From positions 8,793,079-8,857,078 of the forward strand of contig OY759215.1 in the NCBI GenBank assembly GCA_963662175.1: DNA of 64,000 bases, given 5' to 3'. This DNA is from Aradus depressus. Taxonomy: Eukaryota; Arthropoda; Insecta; Hemiptera; Aradidae. The notes under the pieces are model-generated. The model did no database searches. It saw only the letters and a list, made by a program, of their open reading frames with translations, and was not told the origin of the DNA. Within the stretch, counting starts at the first letter, position 1, and every line of letters begins with the position of its first letter. Shown here piece after piece: positions 12,181 through 23,711 of this stretch. The translations under genes and the position numbers were made by a program.

Positions 12181-12526
12181 GGTTAGGTTAGGTTTTATGA
12201 CTCATGCCCGGGCTTTAACAACGAGATCATATCGCCTACTACCAGAGCGCTCTTTCGTCACTCTGGTGGACATGAGCCCGACTCTACTGTGGGAGTCCTA
12301 AATTTTGCCTACCCTAAATTTTTATTCATCTAGGGTAGGGGTCTTTAACGAGTACCTGACATCGTACAGGCTCGGGACCATCGCTTAACGTCCCATCCGA
12401 AGGACGGCGTGCTTAAGTTTATTTTACCTCCCAGATAAAATAAACTAAGGGCCTCGGTCGGGTTACGAACCCACGACCTTGAGCTCAGAAGTCAAGCACG
12501 CATACCACTGAGCTACTGGCGCCCTC
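12181..12526 (-). repeat. Full-length SINE (346 bp) with 13-bp target duplication
   Basis: Complete copy: on the minus strand it starts with the tRNA-like head (GGGCGCCAGTAGCTCAGTGG) and ends with a CCTAACC tail. TCTCTGGTGACTA flanks it at 12168-12180 and 12527-12539. It inserted into a LINE remnant. Confidence 0.93.
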
Positions 12527-12529
12527 TCT

Positions 12530-13088
12530 CTGGTGACTATGAGCTACGAGAGCAGCTGTTTGACAGACACTCATACCCCGCAGCATTGACTCAGCGTTGG
12601 TGGCTCCTGAGCCATTAACTGTCCATGGGCCAGCCTGATGTCCTATATGTGTAACAGAGACAAAACTACCGCTTCCATCATTTTGTCTCTCATTGAAGTA
12701 TTTCAGACACTAAAAGAGCTTTTAATAACCCTCAACTTATTATCGTTCATTCCGAGCCACCGAGAATACCATTTGGTCCTTACGTTTTTTTTAAATATAT
12801 GAAGTGTAATCACTTAAAGGGGACTTCGGATGTGGAAAGTTCTTCTTTTATGGCATATATATCAGCTGATTCGTTAGCAAGTATGCCACAATGACCTGGA
12901 ATCCATATGAAAGCAACTGAAATCAGATTTCTCATTAATGACCGAAGGGCTACCAGTGGAAAAGATGTTGAATAACTTATATACCATAGCCAATAGATCC
13001 AACAAGGGATGAAAATAGGTTTTGTGAAAAAGTTATTTTCAAAAACGGTGTTTTCAGCTAACATTTTAAAATAACTAATCAATTTCAA
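12530..13088 (-). mobile_element. Degraded LINE 3' portion (RNase H and C-terminal region)
   Basis: On the minus strand the frame holds FIWIPGHCGILANESAD, the conserved end of a retroelement RNase H domain. Further downstream another frame reads DIRLAHGQLMAQEPP followed by a CC pair, like the LINE segment RLTHGHLM...CP.C. Frames are broken between the two, so this is a pseudogene of an I- or Jockey-type LINE. Confidence 0.7.
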
Positions 13089-13116
13089 TATTTAAGACAT
13101 TTTCAAGTGTACAACA

Positions 13117-13463
13117 AGGTGCGCCGGTAACTCAGTGGTATGCGTGCTTGTCTTCTGAGCTCAAGATCGTGGGTTCGAAACCCGATCGAGGCTCTTAGTT
13201 TATTTCATCTGGGAAGTAAAATAAACTTAAGCACGTCGTCCTTCGGTTATGTCGTTAAGCGATGGTCCCTAGCCTGTACGATGCCAGGTACTCGTTAAAG
13301 ACCCCTACCCTAGGTGAATAAAAATTTAGGGTAGGCGAAATTTAGGACTCCCACAATAGAGTAGGGCTCATGTCCACCAGAGTGACGAAAGAGCGCTCTG
13401 GTACTAGGCAATATGACCTCGTAGTTAAAGCCCGGGCATGAGTCATATAACGTAACCTAACCT
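13117..13463 (+). repeat. Full-length SINE (347 bp) with 11-bp target duplication
   Basis: tRNA-like head with an A box (TAACTCAGTGG) and B box (GGTTCGAAACC), then body and a CCTAACCTAA tail. AAGTGTACAAC flanks at 13106-13116 and 13464-13474. Confidence 0.94.
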
Positions 13464-13468
13464 AAGTG

Positions 13469-14059
13469 TACAACTGAGGGTGAAAAGTGTTAAAATTGGG
13501 GGACGTGAGAGATTAGGGTCTAAAGTTTGCAATCCCAGAATTTCGGGATCCCGAATTTTTCAATATCGGAATTGGAAATTTAAGGGAGTTTGATTTATTA
13601 GATATCATTTTAATTGCAAATTATTGAATTTATTTTTATACTTACCTATTTTGTCTATGCTTAAGTAAACTTCTTGTGGTTTTTAGCTTCTCTGGGAAGA
13701 TTGTTGGTTACTTTCTTCCAGAATTCCTTCCAGAGGTGTCATCAGACCCTCGTCTCCGTCTGCATACTAAATTTCATGTCGATACATTCGTTACACCGAC
13801 AGTTTTTGGGTTGAGTAGCTTAGTGATCACCGAACGTTTGAATAAAAGACAAAAACGACTATGAAATATTAACTTTTGTTTTATTTGTTCAACTAAAATT
13901 ATTTTACTAGGCACGTTATCCTAACACCGAGTTCTTGTTTCGTTTTCGATTTTAGTAATCATTGGAAAATTTGCGTTAAAAAAAAAATTAGAAAAATATA
14001 CTTGAAATAATTGTTGAAAACCAGTTGCTAACCTTAATAAAAGTCTTAACCTTCTTATT
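13469..14059. other. Spacer with weak family B similarity
   Basis: A phrase AAATTTCATGTCGATACATTCG near 13770 matches family B. The rest is A+T-rich with no gene. Confidence 0.4.
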
Positions 14060-14396
14060 AGGTTAGGTTTTATGACTTATGCCCGGGCTTTAACTACGAG
14101 GTCATATCGCCTACTACCAGAGCGCTATTTCGTCACTCTGGTGGACATGAGCCCGACTCTACTGTGGGAGTCCTAAATTTTGCCAACCCTAAATTTTTAT
14201 TCACCTAGGGTAGGGGTCTTTAACGAGTACCTGACATCGTACAGGCTCGGGACCATCGCTTAACGTCCCATCCGAAGGACGGCGTGCTTAAGTTTATTTT
14301 ACCTCCCAGATAAAATAAACTAAGGGCCTCGGTCGGGTTTCGAACCCACGTTCTTGAGCTCAGAAGTCAAGCACGCATATCACTGAGCTATTAGCT
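14060..14396 (-). repeat. Near full-length SINE
   Basis: From the tail (AGGTTAGGTTTTATGACTTATG) to the tRNA-like head (ends GAGCTATTAGC on plus). Target duplication not clear. Confidence 0.9.
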
Positions 14397-14524
14397 CTTT
14401 CAAATGAAAATTATCTTTTTTTTTAAAAATAAATATGTCTTTCATAATAAAAAAAACTGACATTTAATCCTAATTCATGTAATGTGGAGCCTTAAAACTC
14501 CACTATATCACGCTATTTTACTTC

Positions 14525-15180
14525 GTAGTATATATAATCAGTTATAAATTCGACGGAATTTCATGTTTTCCGAACCCTCGATTCCAAATATGGGGGAAAA
14601 AAAAGTCGTCAGTGAATTACCGGCAATGTACTTCCCCAGAACGAATTAATCAATTAACTTTTCGCTACCTCCCTATTTGACCGTTTGCTCTAATAATCAT
14701 AGTAGACTTACAAACTTATATTTGTGGCGGAAAAAAAAGAAAGCACTGGAGCACCACCGCAATACAATACAGCAGCCAGAGCGTCACATTTATCCCAAGC
14801 TCTCTTGGCGCGACTATAAAATAAAGGAGGGCTGGGGGTGACCGCCGATCGTCACAGACGCACAGTAACAGATAATTATTTTTATTTGATAAATAAACTT
14901 GTTAGGCTCTCTTCCCCGACGACTCGGCGAACGGGTGTCGTGGGTTCCACCGGATGTCGGCTACCCCAAAAAAAAACAACATAGGGGCTCCTAAATTCTC
15001 ATACTAAATTTAGTGTACCTATATAAATTCATTACATCAGCAGTTAATAGGGTTTTTGAACTGAGCCCTCTCCACTGAACCCCCGTTCCCTTCAGCCGAT
15101 ATTGCTGAAATTTGGGAGATTATTCTCATTGGGTTTTGACTTTAAATATTTTTTTGACTGAACCCATCAGAAAAACTAGG
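14525..15180 (+). repeat. Family B repeat interrupted by a candidate solo LTR
   Basis: The left part ends GTAGACTTAC (14710) and the right part resumes ATAGGGGCTCC (14981). These are adjacent in other family B copies. Confidence 0.75.
14711..14980 (+). mobile_element. Candidate solo LTR of a retrotransposon
   Basis: A 270-bp insert with a TATA-like box (CTATAAAATAAAGG, near 14813), a G+C-rich stretch with CACAGACGCACAG downstream, AATAAA at about 14892 and a TGTGG...CAACA outline. This layout fits an LTR. A 5-bp target duplication was not found and no internal retroviral-type genes are present, so the class is uncertain. Confidence 0.4.
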
Positions 15181-15423
15181 AAAATTTCTCTCACCCCTTG
15201 AGGATTGTTTTGAAAGTAATAATAAAGTAGTCAATATGGGCAGTTTTAGTAATTATTATTCTTTATTTATGAAAATTTTCAATCGATATTTGTGTCATTA
15301 AAAAATAGAGGAAAATGAAGAAAAAAAATAGTACATTCTTTTACAAAATCGATTTAGCTGAGAAAAAGGGTGGGTGATCTCATAATATTGAGACATTCTT
15401 AATATAGATAAATGTATAGAATA

Positions 15424-16147
15424 GGTTGCAAAATAAAAATGTACTCTGACCTCTCACAGATATTAATATTTTAGGCTAGCCGGCTTTCAAGGTTGCCCTC
15501 ATCACCAGGCTGGTAAAACAATTTAAAAAACATAATTTAAAATTAAGTGAATAAATAAAAAATTAAATTCTCCAAGAAATAAAAAAAATATATACAACTA
15601 TTCAAAAATGAATAGTTTGAAATTTCATGGATGGTGACAAATATATTATTCCTGTTCTCCATCTGAGTAACAACTGTTCTGTTAAATTCTTATTTTTTGA
15701 ATAATTTTGTATATATTTTTTAAAATTTATTTGAGAATATATATATTTTTTGGTCCAATTTATAAAGAAGCGACTGTTGCTAGGGTGCAACAACCAGCAT
15801 CTATGATGGTAGGTAGTGACATGTTGGCGTGAATGGCATGTGAGAGGAAGGCCACTCAGTGGTAGGTCCTCGGGACGAAAATTTATCTTAATTATTGGGA
15901 CAAGAATAGAAAAAAATAAATAAAGAAAAAAAAATTAATAGGTAAATAAAAAGGAATTGAAAGACAATTTTGATGGATGGGTAAGAGAGATGATATTTTA
16001 TCTCATTTATTCACTGACATTTACAAATTTTAAATTAACTTTTTAAAATTGTTTTACCAGACTGAGAGCAACCTCGAAAGCCGGCTAACATATAATAATA
16101 AAATCTGTGAGAGGTCAGACTACATTTTTACTTTGCAACCTGGGAAA
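15424..16147. mobile_element. DNA-transposon-like element with about 135-bp terminal inverted repeats
   Basis: The left arm 15424-15560 (GGTTGCAAAATAAAAATGTA, CTGACCTCTCACAG, AGCCGGCTTTC) returns inverted at 16005-16140. The centre of about 450 bp is A+T-rich and non-coding. It lies just downstream of ENPP gene 2. Superfamily unknown. Confidence 0.75.
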
Positions 16148-16208
16148 TAATGACTTCTCTCTACATTAGTCGTCTCCACATTATAAATATGTAGCATCTT
16201 AAAAAAAC

Positions 16209-16214
16209 TTTATT
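16209..16214 (-). promoter_or_regulatory. Candidate poly(A) signal of ENPP gene 2
   Basis: AATAAA on the minus strand, 36 bases beyond the stop codon at 16251. Confidence 0.55.
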
Positions 16215-16250
16215 CATCGCTTTATGCCACAACTCTCACCATACTTATTA

Positions 16251-19200
16251 TTAAAAAGAGAAAATTGAAGTAACAACAGAGATAACTTTAGAAATGCCCT
16301 TTTTGGCGTAGCATAGAAGACCTTTAAAACTGAATAGAGAATTTAGGTTACAGGAAGATTCTTTGGGCTCGGCAGTTCTCAGGATGTCTTTGACTAGATC
16401 CAACACACCATCCTGGGAGTGTGAGTGAACATCAAGGCCCAGGATGTGAGAGAACAGAAGAAACATATCAATGGAGTTTACTTGGTACACAAAGTGATTG
16501 GTTCTGAACACCGGCCCATGAGCTATGAAGAATGGTTGCATTGCTTCAACTCTAGGATCGTAGCCACTAATAGACAAAACACACTCCGATGTTTCTGAAA
16601 AAAATATATATTAATAATAAAAATATATAAATTAGGGAAAACTAAGTTTACAACAGTAGAGTGCCGCTAATCCGGACTAGATGGGACCGGACCCCGTTCG
16701 GATCACCGAAAGTTCGCATTAAACGGAATTTGCTGTAAAATGCACATGATAAATATTTTAGCGATTTTTTTTTTTCTCATAAATACATCTTTTCCTCTAG
16801 CTTAATTTTATTTTCCAAACTACATAATGTATACGTAGATATAGGTTTTCGACCTACGGACGAGATAGGGTTAACAAAACAAAACATCTTTGTGATTAAA
16901 ACTCAAAATTTATTTATTGTAGAGTACAAAACTACTGTACACAACAAACCACGGTACATGAATGTTATCATGTGAAAATTAAGAATTTTAAAAACGAAAT
17001 ACGTAAAAAAGTTAAATTCTGAACAGGACTTTAAAATAAAACAATGTACAGTAAGTAATGAAAACAAGAATAATATTTTTAGACTCAATGAAAAATGTCA
17101 CCGTTTTCTTTGTCGGAACATTATCATCGTAGCCAACTGAGTGTCAAGTCAAACCCTCTCTTTGAATTTTCGTACTTACCGCTCGCTAAATTAAATTTTT
17201 AGTTTACTAAATTTTAATTCGTTTTTTTAAAATCCCGTCCGCATTAACCGGATGTCTGGATAATGGGTGTCCGGATTAGCGGGACTCCACTGTCTATCTA
17301 CATCGTCATCGCTAGACAAGTGGGCAATCTTAGTAAAACATGTTCGGTTAATCACCGGCAATGTACTTAACCAGAACGAATTAAACAAATTGGGGCTTTA
17401 CATCGGCAGTTATTGGGATTTTTGATTACGTCCCCCTCTGATCCTACCCTCTCTTTCGGCTGATTGTGTCGTCTTTACAGAGCTTTGAATTTACATATGG
17501 AATTTCGTGTCAATACATTCATTACAACGGCATACTTAAAAAATTTTGTGTTAAGTCTTCCCCTTAATCCTTCTTTCCTTTTGACCGATTTGACTGAAAA
17601 ATAATAGATGTCGTTCTTGTGGTGTTCTGGACATACATACAAAATTTCGTGGCGATACATTCATTGTATCGGGAGTTACCGTTTTCACAGACAAACATAC
17701 ACAAACAGAATTTTTTTTTTCATATTTGGAATCCAGAAGTCGGAAAACATGAAATTCCGTTGAAAACACCGCATCGCTTTTTTCACCGATTACATAACTT
17801 CTTCCATTGTGATAAAAAAAATATTTTGTTTAAATAAAACTAATAGATATAAATATATAAATGAGGGCTCGGTAGCTCAATGGTATGCGCGCGTCTTCTG
17901 AGCTCAAGAACGTGGGTTCGAAACCCGACCGAGGCCCTTAGCCTGGGGTGTAAAATAAACGTAAGCACGCCGTCCTTCGGATTAATAGACGGACAGAGTG
18001 ACGAAAGAGCGCTCTGGTAGTAGGAGATATGACCTCGTAGTTAAGCCCGGGCATGAGTCATAAAACCTAACCTAAATATATAAATAATAATTTGAATTAA
18101 TAACAACGAAATAATAAAATTAAATATACAAAAAGAATAAATAAATTACCACATTTCCTGTAGAAATTATATCTCTGGTCTTTTATTTTTATTTAAATTT
18201 GATTTCTACAGTAATTTCCGAAAAAGTCCCTAAAAAATATCAAAAGTTCAAGACGTGCAATTTTGAAGAAAGTGCACGTAAATTAAAAAAAAATTTAAAT
18301 TATGGAATCGTCCGCACAAGTTCAACAGTAGGTAACATTTAAATTTTCTGGGTTGGCAAACTTATACAATTCTGAGAATATCTGAGATTGTGACTCTACA
18401 TCCCCTGGAAAAACCTACGCAGGGGGGCTGTCCTACTCTCTTAGCGAAAAAATCGAACTGTGGAAATATATGGGTTAGTACATAAAGTTCAAAAAATAAT
18501 ATAAATGTGAAACAAAATCTTAATAATACGAGGTGTTGGGGGCTTTATTTCTAATAATAACTAATATCCAACACCAACAATATATGAGTTGGAGCCAGAG
18601 CGGACCAACCCACAATTTTTCGGAAAATGAGTTATTACCATCCTGATGTTGGCATAGGTTCCCTTTTTCAAAACCAGTGTGGATCACTTAGTTTCTTCAC
18701 TTCAGTGATAGATAGCAGCACTTTAAGTTTAGTCCACAAGTATTTTGTGCATATATTTTAAAAGTCACAATGGATCATACGGCCTTCAAAAACTTTATAG
18801 AACACAAAAAGGGATCACTCATCCAATACTATTCTAAAATTTCAAATATAAATAAATATTTGGGGCCCATTTATGGAGATAAACAAAATGTACTCAATTT
18901 TCAATTGCCATTTTCTACCTGTTCAGTTTCAACCAGTTGGTCCGCTCTGGCTCCAAACTCCTCATATAATATCAAACACATTTATTTGGGGACATCACAT
19001 TTTCTAGAATACAAGTTTTTACAACGATCTCTTGAGGACTGACCAGGGTGCACCTGTCGGCCGTAAATGATCTGATCCTGCTGGATCCTGCGATACATAG
19101 GTCGCTTCAAAGGTAAAAAGAAAAAATTCAAACTCTGACCGCTGTTAACGCCACTAGGTTAATTATCGGAATCAATTAGTGTTATTCATTTGTTAATTCA

Positions 19201-22200
19201 TTATTCATTAATCTTATATATTTGAAACATCATTTTACTTCCCCAGCTATACGAAATATACGCGAAATTATGTAATCGATCAGCTGTTTGGCAACCAACT
19301 TGAGAAAAAGTAAATATTTTGTTCCGTTAGATTTTTTATTATTTTCAGTGCTTAATGACAAAAACAAAGTGTGTAAATAGTTATTGTATATAGTTCTTGT
19401 TTCGTTTTTTTCTAGACATGAGTTTTGTGCGTTTTCATTTCGTTATGGTTTCTTTATCTTTAAAGTGTTAAAAGTAACCTTTACAAATACTATTTTTATT
19501 TAATTATTGTGATTTTGTGCGGACTTAATGGTGGCGGGAAGTGATGAAACCCCAGTTGGGGCCCTTGCTAGTCCTAGCACCAGCACCACAGTAGCCATGG
19601 AACAAGCCCCATCCAACTTGGGAGCGACCTGGGAGTCAGTAGTGGGCCGGAAGAGAAGCGGGACAACGTCCAGAGACCCACGCAAGGTAGCCAAACAGTC
19701 AGGTGAGCACCTCACCCCTACCACCGTAGCAAATAGCTTTAGTGTTCTGACCAACATGGAGACATCAGCTATTGAAGAGCCAGAAAAAACAAATAATGTT
19801 ACAAAAGCTGAAAAGCCTCCACCTATTTACCTAAAAGGCGTCGAAAATTACGACAGCCTAATAGAAATTTTAATAAAAGAAGGAGGATTGGAGTCATTCT
19901 CCTTGAGGACTACCACACAGGGCATAACAATATATGCCAAACGCCGACGGCATACAGGGCCTTCATCCACCTACTCGAAGGAAATAATGCCAATTTCCAC
20001 ACCTACCAAAACCCAAACGACAAAGTGCCTCGAGTGGTCATCCGAGGTCTTCATCCCTCCACGAGTGTGAACACTATACACAGAGCCCTGCAAGAGAAAG
20101 GGTTCGTCGCCACCCGAATTACTAATGTGTGGTCGAGATACAAAGTGCCACTACCATTATTCTTTGTTGATGTAGAGCCTGGCAGCTACAATGAAAAAAT
20201 TTATGACATTGAATGTTTATTGTATACAAAAATTAAAATAGAGGAGCCAAGAAAGAAGCACACTGTGGCACAGTGCACTCGCTGCCAGGCCTTCGGGCAC
20301 ACAAAGAGTTACTGTAGGCACACACATCGTTGTGTTCGGTGTGGCGGCGAACACATTTCGGGAAGCTGCAACAAGCCCCGGACTGTTCCAGCCACCTGCG
20401 CGAACTGCCAGGAATCCCACCCGGCCAACTACAAGGGATGCCGGGTGTACAAAGAACTGCAGTTCAAACGACAGGGCAATAGACCACAACCACCGAGAAA
20501 CCCAGCAGCAGCGCCTCCATCCCACCAGGACCAGGCGATCTACCCTTCTCTGGTGCGGCCCGCCCCTCCACCACCTCCTCTGAGGCAGACCTTTGCAGCC
20601 ACCGCCAGGAACCTCACCACCGAGACACCTCCCCTTCAGAGACCTCCGCACATTTCGGCAGGCCTGAGAGAGGACAACACCCAGTGGTCAGCAAATGGCC
20701 TCCCACCTCAAATGGTACACTTCATATCAGGTATAAACCAGATAGTCCAACCTCTTTTTAATCTTCTTAGCCAGCTATCCCAACTTACCCAAACCTTTTG
20801 TTCCCAGTATGTCCGCTAATACTCTCACACTGGGTTCCTTGACAGTCCTTCTATGGAACGCCAATGGCATAATACAACATAAAAATGAGCTTGAAATAAT
20901 TTTGAATCAAAAAAGAATTGACGTAGCCCTCATTTCGTAAACCCACCTGACAACTAAATCTAAATTTTTCATTCAAAATTACAAAGTGTATAGAGCCGAC
21001 CACCCAGACAACAGGAGCCACGGCGGTGCGGCTGTCATAATAAAACAATCCCTTAAACACTATGCACTACCATCACATACCACACCACACATACAAGCGG
21101 CAGCTATATCCTTACACACCAGACACAGGAAAATCTCACTCGTGGCCGTATATTGTCCCCCGAGGCACGCCATAAGGCCGGAAACATTCGTCCGGTTCTT
21201 TAGGGATCTGGGCGCATGTTTCCTCGCTGGGGGCGATTTCAACGCCAAACACCAGCGATGGGGTTCGCGCCTTTGCACCCCTAGGGGCAGAAGTCTGTAT
21301 TCCTCTGTTAATCAGCTCTCATTAGACACTATTTCGACAAACTCACCGACTTACTGGCCAACCTCAAGACGCAAATTGCCGGACTTACTAGACTTCTTCA
21401 TACAGAAGGGGCTGCGAGGTGTGTCATACGATGTTAAATCTTGCTCTCATCTCTCCTCGGATCACTCACCAGTACATCTCACTCTTTGGGCGGAGATTGA
21501 GATCGAATCAACGAGGCCAAGTCTAACGCCAGGAGTTATGGACTGGAACCTTTTCCAACAGCAATTGGAGACAACATTGTCCGTGCCATATTCACTGAAG
21601 ACGGGAGAGGAAATAGAGGAGGCTGTGGAATTTCTTACCGTATCCATACAGCAGGCTGCCTGGCAAGCAGTCCTACCAACAAACACTGGTCCTCATCCGA
21701 CTCTCCCCTCCTACCCTGCATACATCCGTGAGCTGATCGGAGAAAAGAGGAGAGCGAGAAAAAGATGGCAGACCTCGAGATTACCTTCAGACAGACGGAC
21801 ATACAACAGACTAAGCAAAGACCTGAAGACGCAAATCAGACTGATTGACAGGGAATACTACGACTCCTCCCTTTCCAATCTGAATGCGGAGGATGGCAGC
21901 CTATGGAGGAGAACCCGTAGACTTCTCCGACACCAATCTCAGTCGATGCCAATGCGACAGAACGACGGATCCTGGGCCGTGACGGACGACGAGAAAGCCG
22001 ATTTGTTTGCTGCGCATCTCTCATCTACTTTCAGACCTCATCACGATCTTTCAGACATCCCTCATGAATCACGTATTCACCATTTCTTAGACACACCCCT
22101 TCCTATCTCCCTCCCACCAAAAGCCTTCATACCCTCCGAAGTTCAGTACGAAATTAAAAATCTCCCCAGAAGGAAGTCCCCGGGCTATGACCTGATAACA

Positions 22201-23680
22201 GCGGAGATTCTCCAGCGGCTGCCTCGGAAAGCTGTTGTATTTCTGACAACTCTGTACAATTCCATACTTCGTACAACATACTTTCCCATTCAGTGGAAGT
22301 ACTCTGTTATCACCATGATCCCAAAACCAAACAAACCTGAGCATGACCCTTCTTCCTTTCGACCTATCAGTCTTCTCTCTTTTCTTTCCAAGATCTTTGA
22401 AAAACTTTTCTATAAACGCCTCATTTCTATCCTTTCACTTCATCTTCCCGATCACCAGTTTGGGTTTCGTTCTTTTCAATCCACCACCCACCAACTGCAC
22501 AGAGTTGTCGACTACACAGCGTCTGCATTAGAGCGAAAACTCTATGCAGCCGGGGCATTCCTGGATATATCTCAGGCTTTTGATCGGGTCTGGCACGCGG
22601 GACTTCTATATAAACTTAAACCCCTCCTACCCCATACATATTATCTTATTCTCCAGTCATACTTAACGGATAGGTATTTCGCCGTCCGTCAGGGCTCAGC
22701 TATTTCCTCCTGCCACCCCATACTGGCCGGCGTGCCTCAGGGCTCAATATTAGCCCCCCTATTATACTCCATGTACACCTTCGACTTACCCACCGACCCT
22801 CTCACATTAACAGCCACATACGCAGATGACACCGCCATTTTAGCCTCTCACACAGATCCTCACACCACTTCACTCATACTACAGCAACACCTCAACAAAA
22901 TTGAAGTTTGGAGTAAATCTTGGAAAATTAAATTTAACACCACAAAATGTCAACACATAACATTCGCTCTCCGCCGTGGTGACTGTCCCCCAGTATTCCT
23001 TGAAAACCAGCCATTACCCCATACCTCTTCCGTAAAATATTTAGGATTAACCCTCGATAGAAGGCTGACTTGGAACCCTCACACTCGGACGACACGACTC
23101 ACACTAGACCGGCGACTTAGACTATTGTACAGTATTTTGAATAGGCGTTCTAAATTATCTACTCGACAAAAATTAAATTGTTATACTTATCTTCTCCGAC
23201 CTCTCTGGACCTATGGCTTACAAATATATGGTACAGCCAAGACTTCAAACATCAAAAGAATACAGATATTTCAATCCAAGACTCTCCGACTGATTACGCA
23301 ATGCCCACCATACGTTAGCAACAAGACTTTACACCGCGACTTGAACATCACACCCATAGACACTAGCATTAAACATTTATACCAACGTTTCTACACCAAA
23401 ATTTACTTACATACCAATCCGGAAGTTCGCAAAATCCTAAGTACTTTACCCCACAATCCCCCAAGAAGATTAAAGAGAGTTTGGCATAGAGATCTCCTGG
23501 TATGAAGTGATGTCATGAGGGTTCACCGCTGGGTGTTTTTCCTCTCTCAAGCCTCTCATGTCATATTTATTTTTATTATTTTATTTTATTTTTATTATTT
23601 TTGTATAGTACCTACCTGTCAGCCCAGCCGCTGGTTGTGCATTTTTTTTTGCATAGTTGTGGCTTTAAATAAATAAATAC

Positions 23681-23711
<31 letters not shown>

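Larger units (their letters stand above)
19279..23708 (+). mobile_element. Full-length Jockey-like LINE with 8-9 bp target duplication
   Basis: A 4.4-kb non-LTR retrotransposon with 5' UTR (19279-19527), ORF1, ORF2 overlapping by 11 bases, short 3' UTR and A-tail (about 23681-23708). ATGTAATCG flanks at 19270-19278 and 23709-23717. It lies opposite in sense to ENPP gene 2, in its intron 4, and is much more G+C-rich than the host DNA. One frameshift in ORF1 and one stop in ORF2 make this copy unable to move by itself, but the remaining frame is open over 839 residues, so it is young. Confidence 0.92.

Noticed and set aside
13117..13200. A tRNA gene call on the SINE head (also at 12450-12526, 48586, 62491 and others)
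   Set aside because: A and B boxes are present, but each is joined to the same 270-bp body and tail and many have target duplications. They are SINE heads, not tRNA genes.
16903..17088. Hydrophobic 61-residue minus-strand frame
   Set aside because: It lies inside a MITE, is A+T-driven and has no coding support.
20217..20651. Minus-strand open frame of 144 residues (and 57073-57447, 57866-58204)
   Set aside because: Antisense shadows of the G+C-rich LINE coding regions with no domain.
20986..23505. The 839-residue open frame as a host gene
   Set aside because: It has reverse transcriptase and endonuclease motifs and lies between target duplications; it is LINE ORF2.
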